The notes under the pieces were generated by a model. That model did not search any database and was not told the origin of the DNA. It was given only the letters and a program-made list of their open reading frames with translations. This document shows, piece by piece, positions 28,982 to 38,200 of a DNA stretch of 64,000 nucleotides. Every line of letters starts with the position of its first letter. Within the stretch, counting starts at the first letter, position 1. The position numbers and the translations under genes were made by a program. The stretch covers positions 372,001 to 436,000 of the forward strand of contig NZ_LNIZ01000001.1 in NCBI RefSeq assembly GCF_001469025.1. The letters run 5' to 3'. Source of the DNA: Trueperella bernardiae. Lineage in GTDB: Bacteria; Actinomycetota; Actinomycetes; Actinomycetales; Actinomycetaceae.

Positions 28982-30201
28982 TGGGGGTCCTTCACGGTCT
29001 TTTGTTCCGGGTCGTAGGCCTGGGCGTGCTGTTCCTCGGCGGCAGCAATCCCGTCGAGCTCGCGGGCGTCCGGATCGAGCGGGTGGCCCACCTCCATCTC
29101 CGCGATCATGAAGTCCACGATCGCCTCCCGCGCTCGCTCGAAGTGGGAGCCTGCGCGCAGCATGCGCTGGTAGGGCGCGCCAAGTTCGAGCACGCGGCTC
29201 ACCATCTGCAGCTCCTCGAGGCAGCCCAGGTCCCGCGCGATCGGGGTGAGTTCCTCGACCATCCGCGCCAGCGTGGTCCCCACCAGCTCCTCGTTGCCCT
29301 CCTCATCAAGGATAAGGATCGCGTCCATGCCATAGCGGGCGGCCCGCCACTTGTTCTCCACCACGAACCAGGAGGGTAGGGCGGGAAGCGCGCGGCCGGC
29401 GTCGTACTCGCGCGAAAAGTACTCAACCAGGCACTGCGACAGCGCGGCGACCATTCCCACCTCGGACAGATTCGTGGCCGCGTCCGCCACGCGGAACTCG
29501 AGCGTGCCGAACTTGGGCGAGGGCCGCACGTCCCAGCGCACCTCGTCGAAATTGGAGATCACGCCCGTCTTGACCATGCCCTCGTAGTAGCCCTCGAGGT
29601 CGGCCCAGTTCGTGAACTGGTGCGACACGCCGGCGGTGGGCAGCTGCTGGAAGACCATCGCCCGGTTGTCCGCATAGCCGGTGTTCTTCCCGCTCCAGAA
29701 CGGGGACGACGCCGTGAGGGCCTGGATGTGGGCGGAGCGGGTGAGTACGGCGCGTAGGATCGGCAGCACCTTGGCGCGGTCCTCGATGCCCACGTGCACG
29801 TGGGTGCCGAACAGCAACATCTGCCGCCCCCAGTACCGGGTGCGGTTAACGAGCTCGGCGTAGCGCTCGCTGTCCGTCACGCGCTGGTAGACCGGGTTGG
29901 CGAACGGGTGGGTACCCGAGGAAGCGAGCGTGATGCGCATCGGCTCCAGCACCGGCTCGAGGATATCGAGGCATTGACGCAGGTCCGCCACGCATTCGCC
30001 CACACGCTCGTGCGGGCGCGAGACCAGCTCGATCGTGTTGAGCAACATCTCCCCGTGGATCATCGAGGTATCCGCATCGAGCCGGCACACCTCGGCGAGT
30101 ACTGTGTCGGCCGCCTGGCGCAGGTCGTTCGAATCACGGTCGATGAGCTGGAGCTCCCACTCGATGCCCACGGTCGAGCGGGGCGAGGACGCAAATTCCA
30201 T
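28978..30201 (-). CDS. YbdK-type carboxylate-amine ligase (glutamate-cysteine ligase family 2)
   Basis: 407 residues from the ATG at 30201, with AGGAG 6 bases upstream. Signatures are VGIEWELQLID at the N-terminus, a GEMLLNTIELVS metal/ATP segment, FGTHVHVGIED near 125 and PKFGTLEFRVADAATN. The family forms a gamma-glutamyl (or similar) amide bond using ATP; the acceptor here is unknown. The gene is 2 bases after a class I glutamine-amidotransferase gene and overlaps the M20 peptidase gene, so the three form one translational unit. Confidence 0.92.
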   Translation of the reverse strand: MEFASSPRSTVGIEWELQLIDRDSNDLRQAADTVLAEVCRLDADTSMIHGEMLLNTIELVSRPHERVGECVADLRQCLDILEPVLEPMRITLASSGTHPFANPVYQRVTDSERYAELVNRTRYWGRQMLLFGTHVHVGIEDRAKVLPILRAVLTRSAHIQALTASSPFWSGKNTGYADNRAMVFQQLPTAGVSHQFTNWADLEGYYEGMVKTGVISNFDEVRWDVRPSPKFGTLEFRVADAATNLSEVGMVAALSQCLVEYFSREYDAGRALPALPSWFVVENKWRAARYGMDAILILDEEGNEELVGTTLARMVEELTPIARDLGCLEELQMVSRVLELGAPYQRMLRAGSHFERAREAIVDFMIAEMEVGHPLDPDARELDGIAAAEEQHAQAYDPEQKTVKDPQ

Positions 30202-30203
30202 GG

Positions 30204-30932
30204 TCAACTCCTGTACCTGTCCACAAACGCGCCAATGAGCACCGCGCACGCCGCATAGTCATGGCTGGTGGTCTGGGCCCGCACCCGCTCCACCTGCTCG
30301 GCGGCAAAGTACACGTCCCCGTAGTAATCGAGGCGCAGCCCCACGCCATCCGCGTCGATCTCGGGGTGGAACTGCACGCCATACACGTTGTCCCCGTATC
30401 GGATCGCCTGCACCGGGCACAGCTCCGAGGAGGCCAACACCGTGGTGTTCGCAGGCACCACGCCGATCGCGTCGTCATGCCCCACAATCGCCGGGAACGA
30501 ATCGGGCAGCTGGGAGAAGATCGGGTCGGCGCGGCCGTCGTCGTTGAGATGAATGGAGACAGTGGACAGCTCCTCGCCGTACTCAGCGCTGAGCGTGCCG
30601 CCGAGCGAGAGCGCTACCGCCTGGTGACCGTAGCACAGGCCGAGGAAGGGCAGGTCCTTGGCGAGCACCTGCTTCACCACGTCGAACAGGACCTCCTCGG
30701 TGGCGATCTGATCGGGCGTCTTGGCCTCGTCTACCACGCCGAAACCGTACTGCGAACCCGACACGATGATCCCCGCATAGTCCTCCGGGTCGATCTGCGG
30801 GCGCTCGGCAAGGGGAAGGTAGACGATCTCGGCGTCGGACAGGCGCCCGTCGCGTTTGACGACGGCGAACTCGTCGCGGCGGATGTCGGCCGCGAAGGCT
30901 GGGCGCGCCGCAAGGAAGGCAAACGGTTTCAT
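30204..30932 (-). CDS. Class I glutamine amidotransferase-like protein
   Basis: 242 residues. The triad is visible: nucleophile Cys in FLGLCYGHQAVA and His/Glu in YGVQFHPEID. There is no synthetase domain, so it is either a stand-alone amidotransferase subunit or a gamma-glutamyl hydrolase of the PuuD/GGH style. It lies 2 bases upstream of the YbdK-type ligase gene and 30 bases after aroE. The pairing of a gamma-glutamyl ligase with a gamma-glutamyl hydrolase fold is suggestive of one pathway, but no substrate can be read from the sequence. Confidence 0.9.
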   Translation of the reverse strand: MKPFAFLAARPAFAADIRRDEFAVVKRDGRLSDAEIVYLPLAERPQIDPEDYAGIIVSGSQYGFGVVDEAKTPDQIATEEVLFDVVKQVLAKDLPFLGLCYGHQAVALSLGGTLSAEYGEELSTVSIHLNDDGRADPIFSQLPDSFPAIVGHDDAIGVVPANTTVLASSELCPVQAIRYGDNVYGVQFHPEIDADGVGLRLDYYGDVYFAAEQVERVRAQTTSHDYAACAVLIGAFVDRYRS

Positions 30933-30962
30933 AGGGACAGCGTAGCGAAGGTGTGGCGCAGT

Positions 30963-31805
30963 TTAGGAAGTTACGGCCCGGTAGGCCACCTCCATCGGCA
31001 TGTCGATCCCCAGCCAGATCTTCTCCGCGATCGCCGCTTGGCCCAGCAGCATCCGCAGGCCTTCCACCGTTTTCGCGTCGGCCTCGCGAGCCTCGGCGAT
31101 GAGGCGGGTGATGCGCGGGTGGTAGACGACGTCGGCCACCGTGTGGCGCGGCGTGATCCATCTCGCATCCACAAGCGTGTCGTCCGCAAGGCGATCCATG
31201 CCCACCGAGGTGGCATTGATGATGATGTCCGCCTCGGCGCACGCCGCCTCCAGGCCGCCACCCTCGAACGTCTGCAGCGACAGAGCGCAACCCGTGCGCT
31301 CGGAGAGCCGCGAAAGGGTGGCGCCAATCGACTCGAGCTCGGGCTTGGCACGGTTGAACACGCTCACCGCCGCCGCCCCATCGAGCGCCGCCTGGGTCCA
31401 GATCGACGACGCCGCTCCCCCGGTCCCCAGCAGCAGGATCCGGCTACCGGTCACGGGTGTGCCCTCCGCCTCGATCTCGCTCAGCAACCCTGCGCCGTCG
31501 GTATTATCCCCGTGCGCGCGGCCACCTCGGAACGTGATCGTGTTAACCGCGTTCATCTCCCGGGCCACTTCGCTCACCGAATCCAGGTGCTCGATCACGT
31601 CCGCCTTGAACGGCATCGTGACGTTCGCCCCCGCATAGCCCAGCGCGCGCATGGACGCGACCGCCACCCCGGCGTCGTCCACCTCGTGCGCCACGTAAAC
31701 CGCGTTAATGCCGAGGTGGGCGAAGACCGCGTTGTGCAACTCCGGCGACTTCGAATGACGAGCCGGGTTGCCAATAATTGCGAAAACCTGGGTGCGAGCG
31801 TCCAT
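30963..31805 (-). CDS. aroE: Shikimate dehydrogenase
   Basis: 280 residues from the ATG at 31805. The open frame runs further upstream but MDARTQVFAIIGNPARHSKSP is the family start. It reduces 3-dehydroshikimate with NADPH in aromatic amino-acid synthesis. The substrate site is in GNPARHSKSPELHN, the catalytic Lys in VTMPFKADV, the Asp in DNTDGAG, and the NADPH loop is LLGTGGAASS with FNRAKPE. The tRNA-Leu(GAG) and its terminator are immediately upstream. Confidence 0.95.
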   Translation of the reverse strand: MDARTQVFAIIGNPARHSKSPELHNAVFAHLGINAVYVAHEVDDAGVAVASMRALGYAGANVTMPFKADVIEHLDSVSEVAREMNAVNTITFRGGRAHGDNTDGAGLLSEIEAEGTPVTGSRILLLGTGGAASSIWTQAALDGAAAVSVFNRAKPELESIGATLSRLSERTGCALSLQTFEGGGLEAACAEADIIINATSVGMDRLADDTLVDARWITPRHTVADVVYHPRITRLIAEAREADAKTVEGLRMLLGQAAIAEKIWLGIDMPMEVAYRAVTS

Positions 31806-31830
31806 GGCTCTACCATGCCACACGGGCACG

Positions 31831-31855
31831 AAAAAGGCCGGTATCTCTACCGGCC
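31831..31855 (-). terminator. Rho-independent terminator after tRNA-Leu(GAG)
   Basis: A perfect 8-bp stem (GGCCGGTA/TACCGGCC) with a 4-base loop is followed on the minus strand by TTTTT, 8 bases past the tRNA 3' end and before the aroE start. Confidence 0.85.
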
Positions 31856-31862
31856 TCATCTG

Positions 31863-31947
31863 TGCGCGGAGGGGGACTTGAACCCCCACCCACTATACGT
31901 GGACTAGCACCTCAAGCTAGCGCGTCTGCCTATTCCGCCACCCGCGC
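31863..31947 (-). tRNA. tRNA-Leu (anticodon GAG)
   Basis: The acceptor stem GCGCGGG/TCCGCGC (one G-T pair), D-arm GTGGCGGAATAGGCAGACGC, anticodon stem CTAGC/GCTAG with loop TTGAGGT (anticodon GAG), long variable arm and T-arm GGGGG-TTCAAGT-CCCCC fit a class II leucine tRNA. CCA is not encoded. Confidence 0.97.
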
Positions 31948-32062
31948 AGGTGTGCGTTTGCAACAGGTAAGAATCTATCACCGAAGGTCACCTGCGCAAA
32001 ATCTGCCGCTCACAATTCTTATGTGATCTGAGCCAAGTTGAGCGACAGGGTAAATTGGAGGC

Positions 32063-32521
32063 ATGAATTACGTACCTGATCCGAATCGCCCCGAAGACCT
32101 CGTCCGCCAGTTCCACGAAACCTACGGCCTGCCCATCGTCACGGGCACCCCGAACGCCGACCGCGACCGGGTCCACATGCGCATGAGCCTCGTGGCCGAA
32201 GAGTTCTCCGAACTCGTGGGAGCCATCTACGGCGCGAAGGCCCGGGCCCTCATTGAGGAGGCCTACGACGCCGCCCGCGCCGCCGACGACCACACGCGCG
32301 ACACCGTCCAAACTGCCGACGCGCTCGCCGACCTCACCTACGTCATTTACGGCATGGCCCTCGAACTCGGCATCCCGCTCGGCGACGTGCTGCGCGAGGT
32401 GCAGGCATCTAACATGTCCAAACTCGGCGCCGACGGCAAGCCCATCTACCGCGAGGACGGCAAGGTGTTGAAGGGACCCGGCTTCTTCGACCCCGACATC
32501 GCGGGAGCGCTCGGGCTGTAG
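32063..32521 (+). CDS. MazG-like nucleotide pyrophosphohydrolase
   Basis: 152 residues, mostly helical. The all-alpha NTP-pyrophosphatase metal motifs are EEFSEL (Glu46, Glu47, Glu50) and DALADLTYVIYG (Asp86, Asp90). The C-terminal SKLGADGKPIYREDGKVLKGPGF is conserved in a phosphoribosyl-ATP-pyrophosphohydrolase-like subfamily. It probably hydrolyses a non-canonical or excess NTP. It might supply the HisE step, which is not fused to HisI here, but that is only a possibility. It is a single gene, divergent from the tRNA. Confidence 0.85.
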   Translation: MNYVPDPNRPEDLVRQFHETYGLPIVTGTPNADRDRVHMRMSLVAEEFSELVGAIYGAKARALIEEAYDAARAADDHTRDTVQTADALADLTYVIYGMALELGIPLGDVLREVQASNMSKLGADGKPIYREDGKVLKGPGFFDPDIAGALGL

Positions 32522-32589
32522 CGGCGCCCGGGCAAGGCGCGGGTCCTGCTCGAAAGCCGGGCGACGGCGTCGTGCGGGAGTCGAACGAC

Positions 32590-32710
32590 GGCTGAAGCCT
32601 AAGTCCACGCACCGCTGCACTGCTTGCCACAAGGTTCCTTCATAGTCGACGCACTGCACAGCGTCATCAACTATGATTCCCTGATATTCCTCCTGCTGCT
32701 CAGCAGCCAC
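32590..32710 (-). other. Possible decayed coding remnant between MazG-like and GNAT genes
   Basis: The 220-base gap 32522-32741 has no complete gene. On the minus strand a short stretch reads like protein (MAAEQQEEYQGIIVDDAVQC then VDYEGTLWQAVQRCVDLGF) before turning into the antisense of the MazG-like gene. It has no recognisable domain. It may be the remains of a lost gene, or chance. Confidence 0.2.
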
Positions 32711-32741
32711 GAGATCTTGGCAAGTGGGATCCCTGCGTCGG

Positions 32742-33275
32742 TTACGCCTCTTCGATCAAAGCGAGTGGAGCACCACTGGGAACGGGATCGCTGCGCAACC
32801 GACCGTATGTGCAAACGTCGATCCGTTCGCCGTCGACGAGGAACTTCCCACGCTCCGTTCCCTCTCGAACGAATCCAGCAGCCCTCGCAATATGCCCGGA
32901 AGCCGGATTGTTCACTCGGTGTCCCAGTTCCAGACGCTCAAGACCGCGCGCGTTCAGCGCCCACTGCGCAACAGCTACCGCAGCGCGGCTTGTCCAACCA
33001 CGGCCACGCGCAGACTTCGTCATCCAGTACCAGAACCAGCCGCTGAGATTGGTCTCGTCAACGGTGACACACACGAGTCCAACCAGCACGTCACGTTCAG
33101 CGATTGCCCACGCCTCGTGCGGTGAATCCGCCGCGATGAGCCGATCGATGTAGCGCTCAGCGTCCTCCAGTGACGCAACATCCCCCTGCCTAGCCATGTC
33201 AGGGGACGCTGTGAATGCTTCAAACACCGCGGGCGCATCCGTAGCACGGAGTCGACGCACCACCACGTTGGCCAT
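32742..33275 (-). CDS. GNAT-family N-acetyltransferase (RimJ/RimL-like)
   Basis: 177 residues from the ATG at 33275, which has GGGGGAGG 5 bases upstream; a TTG one codon earlier is less likely. The fold is seen in VVVRRLRATDAPAVFEAF at the N-terminus, WYWMTKSARGRGWTSRAAVAVAQWA (acetyl-CoA loop, with RGRGWTSRA in place of the common RGKGYATEA) and LGHRVNNPASGHIARAAGFVREG. Substrate unknown. The flanking sequence is lower in GC and looks decayed, so recent acquisition is possible. The stop codon of an upstream decayed frame overlaps its start. Confidence 0.88.
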   Translation of the reverse strand: MANVVVRRLRATDAPAVFEAFTASPDMARQGDVASLEDAERYIDRLIAADSPHEAWAIAERDVLVGLVCVTVDETNLSGWFWYWMTKSARGRGWTSRAAVAVAQWALNARGLERLELGHRVNNPASGHIARAAGFVREGTERGKFLVDGERIDVCTYGRLRSDPVPSGAPLALIEEA

Positions 33276-33403
33276 CAAGACCTCCCCCGCTCGGCGCGCA
33301 TCCGGTCAATGAACGCCACAATCGTTTTGGGCATCCTATCAGTTGCTCCCCACTCAAACAGCAGCGTCACCAAACCCGATTCCAGCCCCGGTACCGATCG
33401 GCG
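33275..33403 (-). pseudogene. Short decayed reading frame just upstream of the GNAT gene
   Basis: An open stretch of about 42 codons without a good start reads like a protein C-terminus (LESGLVTLLFEWGATDRM, then PKTIVAFIDRMRAERGRS) and ends in TGA overlapping the GNAT ATG. Just upstream another frame (SFDADRYRGWNRVW) also looks protein-like, as if a frameshift separates them. The end resembles the C-terminus of some LysR-type regulators, but this is a weak impression. The remaining gap up to 33472 holds nothing I recognise. Confidence 0.3.
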
Positions 33404-33472
33404 TCAAAACTCACGGGCCGATCTCCCCGTGACCCGCGGTGCAGATCGTCAGCAGCGGGAGGTGTCGTGAAC

Positions 33473-33931
33473 CTAGCGGGCGTCGTCGATGACCTCGGCG
33501 TCCTCGATGTCGTCTTCGAGCGTGAGGGCGAGGATCTTGGCCGAGAGAGAATCGAGGCGTTCCTCGAGGTGGCGCATGTTACCCCGGCGCACCTTGCCCT
33601 TCATCGAGGACACGACCGGCAGGGAGTTCTCCAACCCGTCCAGCTCGCGCCGCCACGCCGTGGCCTGCTCCGCCACGGAGGCGTTGTTCGCCGTGCCGTA
33701 AAGGTAGGTGGTCTGCTGGCGGAGCACCTCGATGCGGGTCTGCAACCGCGGCGCTCCCCGCTTCACCTTTGACACCCCCGCCAGCGCGCCGAGGCGGCCC
33801 TTGAGGCTATCGAAGAAGTCCGGGTTGTCATCCATGAGCTTGCGGATCTGCGGGCCGTACTTGCGAACAACCTCGAAGACCACCGGCCCCGCCGTCGTCG
33901 CGATCTTCAAAAGCATCTTCATTTTGCCCAT
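33473..33931 (-). CDS. Conserved hypothetical actinobacterial protein
   Basis: 152 residues, not recognised with confidence. The N-terminus GKMKMLLKIATTAGPVVFEV is amphipathic, followed by Lys/Arg-rich helices (KYGPQIRKLMDDNPDFF, VSKVKRGAPRLQTRIEVLRQ) and an acidic end (LEDDIEDAEVID). It has no signal peptide or enzyme motif. Coding potential is supported by composition, a ribosome binding site (AGGGGCC region) and length. It lies 28 bases after the MFS transporter gene in the same direction. Confidence 0.7.
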   Translation of the reverse strand: MGKMKMLLKIATTAGPVVFEVVRKYGPQIRKLMDDNPDFFDSLKGRLGALAGVSKVKRGAPRLQTRIEVLRQQTTYLYGTANNASVAEQATAWRRELDGLENSLPVVSSMKGKVRRGNMRHLEERLDSLSAKILALTLEDDIEDAEVIDDAR

Positions 33932-33959
33932 GCCTGGCCCCTTTCGTCTGCCTCACATT

Positions 33960-35141
33960 CTAGCGTGAGGCAGGCTCCGCGTTCGAGCTCAGCAAGGCAA
34001 ACAGTGCCACGACGCCAAGGCAAGCGAACGCCAATCCCAGCGCGGCCGGCCAGCGGCCCAAGTCCCACGCCAGGCCGAACAAGATTCCACCTAGCGAGGA
34101 ACCGCCGTAGTAGTGCGTGAGGTATAGGCCCGATCCGATCCCCGGTTTCGGGTGCAGGCTCGTGGCGCGCCCGGACTGGATCGAGTGCATCGCGAAGAAG
34201 CCTCCGCATATGATGAACAGGCCCGGCCACAGAGTGTAGACCGTGGGCTGGATGAGCAGCGCGATCCCCAGCGCCATGGTGGCCGTGCCCGCGATCATCG
34301 CCCCGCGGGCACCAACGCGCGCGATGAGGCGGCCCGCCCGTGCTGAGGTCACCGTTCCGGCGAGGTAGCCGAGGAAGAGGAGCGATGTGACCGACGTGCC
34401 CAAACTCAGCGGCGGTTCGGAGACCCGGTAGACCACCACGTTGTACAGGCCGACGAACGTGCCCATGCCGACGAACGCGAACAGGTAGGCCAGCAGCCGC
34501 TGGCGCTTTCGCCACGGACTCTCCGGGCGCGGGGGCGGCAACTCCCCCGCCGCGCGTCCCTTCGTTGCTGGAAGGAGGAGATGGGCTAGCCCGCCCATCA
34601 CGGCGGAGACGAGCGAGACAGCGGCCAGGCCGATGCGCCAGTTGTCCGTCACCTCGTTGACGAATCCGGACAGGAGGCGGCCTGCCATCCCACCCACGGT
34701 GGTGCCGGCAATGTAGAGACCGGAGACCTGGGCAACCGATGACAGCTCAACGTGGCGGCCCACCCAGGCGAGTGCCGCGGTGAAAGGCGCGCCGAGCGCG
34801 ATCCCCTGCGCCACGCGCAGCGCCACAATCACGCCCCACGCGTGAGTGAGCGGGATGGCGAGCGAGACGAGCACGGCACCCGCCAGACCCCCGATGATGA
34901 GGCGCCGCTCGGACACGCGCGCTAAGACCGCTCCCCAGAACAGCACGGATATAGCCAGGCCGAACGTGGCGGCCGAGAGCAGCAGGGCCGACTGCGAGGC
35001 TCCTACCCCGAACTCGTCGCCAATCACGCGCAGCAGCGGCTGGGGCGCATACGTCAGGGCATACGCCCCGATCCCAATGCAGAACAGCGCGCCGAGCGCG
35101 CGCCCGTAGTCGGGTGTTCCGCGGCGAACAAGTTGACCCAT
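33960..35141 (-). CDS. Major facilitator superfamily transporter (YnfM-like)
   Basis: 393 residues with twelve likely membrane segments and a central cytoplasmic loop (about 200-225, KGRAAGELPPPRPESPWRKRQR). N-terminal half features include GVGASQSALLLSAATFGLAISVLFWGAVLARVSERR, a motif A-like LARVSERR loop. The pattern resembles the YnfM/arabinose-efflux-type drug proton antiporters. Substrate unknown. It precedes the small hypothetical gene and follows the mutasome operon. Confidence 0.88.
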   Translation of the reverse strand: MGQLVRRGTPDYGRALGALFCIGIGAYALTYAPQPLLRVIGDEFGVGASQSALLLSAATFGLAISVLFWGAVLARVSERRLIIGGLAGAVLVSLAIPLTHAWGVIVALRVAQGIALGAPFTAALAWVGRHVELSSVAQVSGLYIAGTTVGGMAGRLLSGFVNEVTDNWRIGLAAVSLVSAVMGGLAHLLLPATKGRAAGELPPPRPESPWRKRQRLLAYLFAFVGMGTFVGLYNVVVYRVSEPPLSLGTSVTSLLFLGYLAGTVTSARAGRLIARVGARGAMIAGTATMALGIALLIQPTVYTLWPGLFIICGGFFAMHSIQSGRATSLHPKPGIGSGLYLTHYYGGSSLGGILFGLAWDLGRWPAALGLAFACLGVVALFALLSSNAEPASR

Positions 35142-35213
35142 GCCTCGGACTATACGTCAATCGCATTCATGCTTTTCTCCTTTCCTCTCTGCCGACGCTC
35201 ACCCGCGTTCGCG

Positions 35214-38200
35214 TTAGCGGAAGTCCCGCGACGGGAGCGGGACCGCCAGCTCGAGGCGTTCGACCCCGTCGGCAACGAAGTTCATCACGTCATCCGCCCG
35301 CTCCACCACGCCGCGGATAATCAGGCCTTGGGAGGTGCGTAGCACCTTGCGGTGCTTCTCCCATAGCCCCACCGAGCACACCACGTTGAGCAAGCCCGAC
35401 TCGTCCTCCAGGGAGAGGAAGGTGATGCCGGAGGCCGTGTGCGGGCGCTGGCGGTGGGTGACAATCCCCGCCACGCGGATCCGCTCCCCCGGCTCGTAGC
35501 GGGATAGGTCCGCGATACGCACCACCCCACGTTCGGTCAGCGATGGGCGCAGGAAGTCCATGGGGTGAGTGCCCACTGAGATACCCGTGGATCGCAGTTC
35601 GGCCATATTCTCCTCCACCGGGCTCATGCGGGGCAGGCGCGGCGGCGTGGCGCCCACGTGCAGCCCGGGCAGGCTGGGCTGGAAGGAATCGCCGAGCCTC
35701 TTGCCCGTGTAGGCCAGGGCCCCGGCCGCCCAGATTCCCTCCCGGCGTGTCATCCCCAGGCTGGTCAGCGCGCCGGCCGCCGCGAGCTTCTCCAGCTCCG
35801 GCGTGGTGAGCTTGGCCCGGCGGGCCAGGTCCGCCACCGAATCAAACGGGCGCTGCGCGCGGGCGGCGAGGATGCGTTCAGTGGCCCTCAAACCCTTGAT
35901 GTTCGATAGGCCTAGCCGCAGGCCCCGGCGCGGATCAACGCTCACCAACGGGTGGGCTCTCACCTTCCGCTCCGGGGTGACCTCCACGCACGAGTGCTCT
36001 TCTGAAAAGCACACGTCCACCGGCAAGACGAGCACGCCGTGCCGCCGCGCGTCGGCCACCAGGGTCTGCGGCGAGTAGAAGCCCATGGGCTGGGCCGCGA
36101 GGATGCCCGCGTAGAAGTTTTCGGGGTGGTGAACCTTGAGCCAGGCGCTCGCGTAGACAAGGTAGGCGAAGGAAAAGGAGTGCGACTCGGGAAAGCCGAA
36201 CTCGGCGAAGGCCTCCAGCTTGGTGTAGATCTCCTCGCGCACCCGCGGGCCGATCCCGCGCTCATCCATCCCGGCCATGAGATCCCCGCGCAGATCCCGC
36301 ATCCGGTCATGACTGCGCTTGGCTCCCATCGCCTTGCGCAGCTGGTCGGCCTGTGCCGGGGTGAAGCCGGCCGCGTCGATCGCGATCTGCATGAGCTGCT
36401 CCTGGAAGAGGGGCACGCCGAGCGTCTTTTCCAGCGCGCCCTTGAGGAGCGGGTGTGCGTAGGTGACCGGTTCGCGCCCGCGGCGGCGGTTGATGTAGGG
36501 GTTGACCGAGCCGCCCTGGATCGGGCCGGGCCGAATGAGGGCTACCTCGATCACGATGTCGTAGAACGTGCGCGGTTGGATGCGCGGGAGGGTGGCCATC
36601 TGCGCCCGTGACTCCACCTGGAACACCCCGATCGTGTCCGCCGCACACAGCAAGTCATAGACCCGCCCGTCCTCCTGGTCGATGTTGTGCAAGCCCAGCG
36701 GCTGACCATCCGCAGCCCGCACGCCGCGCTCGGTGAGCTCGGTGAAGGAGATGCGTAGGGCGCTGAGCATCCCCAGCCCGAGCAGGTCGAACTTCACCAG
36801 CCCCGCCTCGGCGCAGTCATCCTTATCCCACTGCAGGACGCTCCGGCCCTCCATGCGCGCCCAGCCCACCGGGCACACCTCGATCACCGGCCTATCGCAC
36901 AGCACCATCCCGCCCGAGTGGATGCCGAGATGGCGAGGCAGGCGCTGGAGCCGACCAGCGATCTGCACCACCCGTTCCGGCACCTCGGATTCGATCCCCC
37001 AGCGCAGCGCGAACCGCGCCCCGGCCTCCGACGTGATCTCTTCTCCCTCCACCTGTGAGCCCGGCGCGCGCTCTTCTGCCTCCGGCGCGCGCTCTTTTAC
37101 CTCCGGCTCCGATCCCGGCCGCCGCTTCGGGCTCCCGGCCAGCTCCGGCGCCCGCGAGCGGGCATCGGACGCCCGGCGCTCGACCGACTTCGCCCACGCG
37201 TCCGCCTGCCCCGCGTCATACCCCAGGGCGCGCGCCGCGTCGCGAATAGCCGAACGTGGCCGATAGGTGATGACGTTGGCCACCTGAGCTGCGTGCCTGC
37301 GTCCGTAGCGGGCATAGACGTGCTGGATGACCTCCTCGCGCCGACCGGCCTCAATATCCAGGTCAATATCCGGCGGCCCAGAGCGCCCGGGCGAGAGGAA
37401 GCGTTCGAAGAGCATGCGGTGGCGCACGGCGTCCACCGCCGTGATCCCGAGCGCGAAGCAGACCGCCGAGTTCGCCGCCGAGCCGCGCCCCTGGCACCAG
37501 ATCTCCTGCTCGTGGCAGAAAGAGACGATCTCGTGGACGATGAGGAAGTATCCGGGGAAGTGCAGCTGCTCGATCACCCCCAGTTCGTGGTCGATCTGCC
37601 GCCAGGCACGCGGGTGGGCCTGCCGGCTCCCGTACCGGCTAAGCGCCGCCTGCTCCGTGAGGTGGCGCAGCCAGGTGGCTTCGGTGTGACCCGGTGGGGT
37701 GGGGAACGGCGGTAGGTCCGGTGCCACGAGGGTGAGGTCAAAGGAGCACTCCTCCCCAATCTCCGCGGCCGCCGCGATAGCACCGGGATGTTCGGCGTGC
37801 AGGGCAAGCATCTGTTCGCCCGACTTGAGGTAGGCAGGCCAGGCCGGCAGCCAGCTCCGGTACTCCTCGAGTGGCCGGTTCGCACGCGTGGAGGCCAGCA
37901 CGTCAGCGAGCACCGCGTCCGACGCACGGGCGGCGTGGACGTTGCCCGTGGCCACCACCCGCAGTCCCGCCTCCTTGGCCAGGGAAACAAGGAGCCGATT
38001 GCGTTCGCGATCGTAGGGCTGGTTATTGTGCGTGATCTCCACCGCCACGGACTCCGCGCCGAAGAGCGCGGTGAGGGTGGAAAGGTACCCGCGGGCGGCA
38101 TCCACCGCCCACACCCCCGGCTCCCGCTCAAGCGCTCGGCGTACCCCACCCTTGCGGCATCCGGTGAGAATCTGCCAGTCCGTCGCCCCCGCCGCGAGCG

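Noticed and set aside
32565-32595. tRNA T-arm-like string on the minus strand (GTTCGACTCCC)
   Set aside because: The flanking bases do not form a T-stem, and no acceptor or anticodon arm can be built around it.
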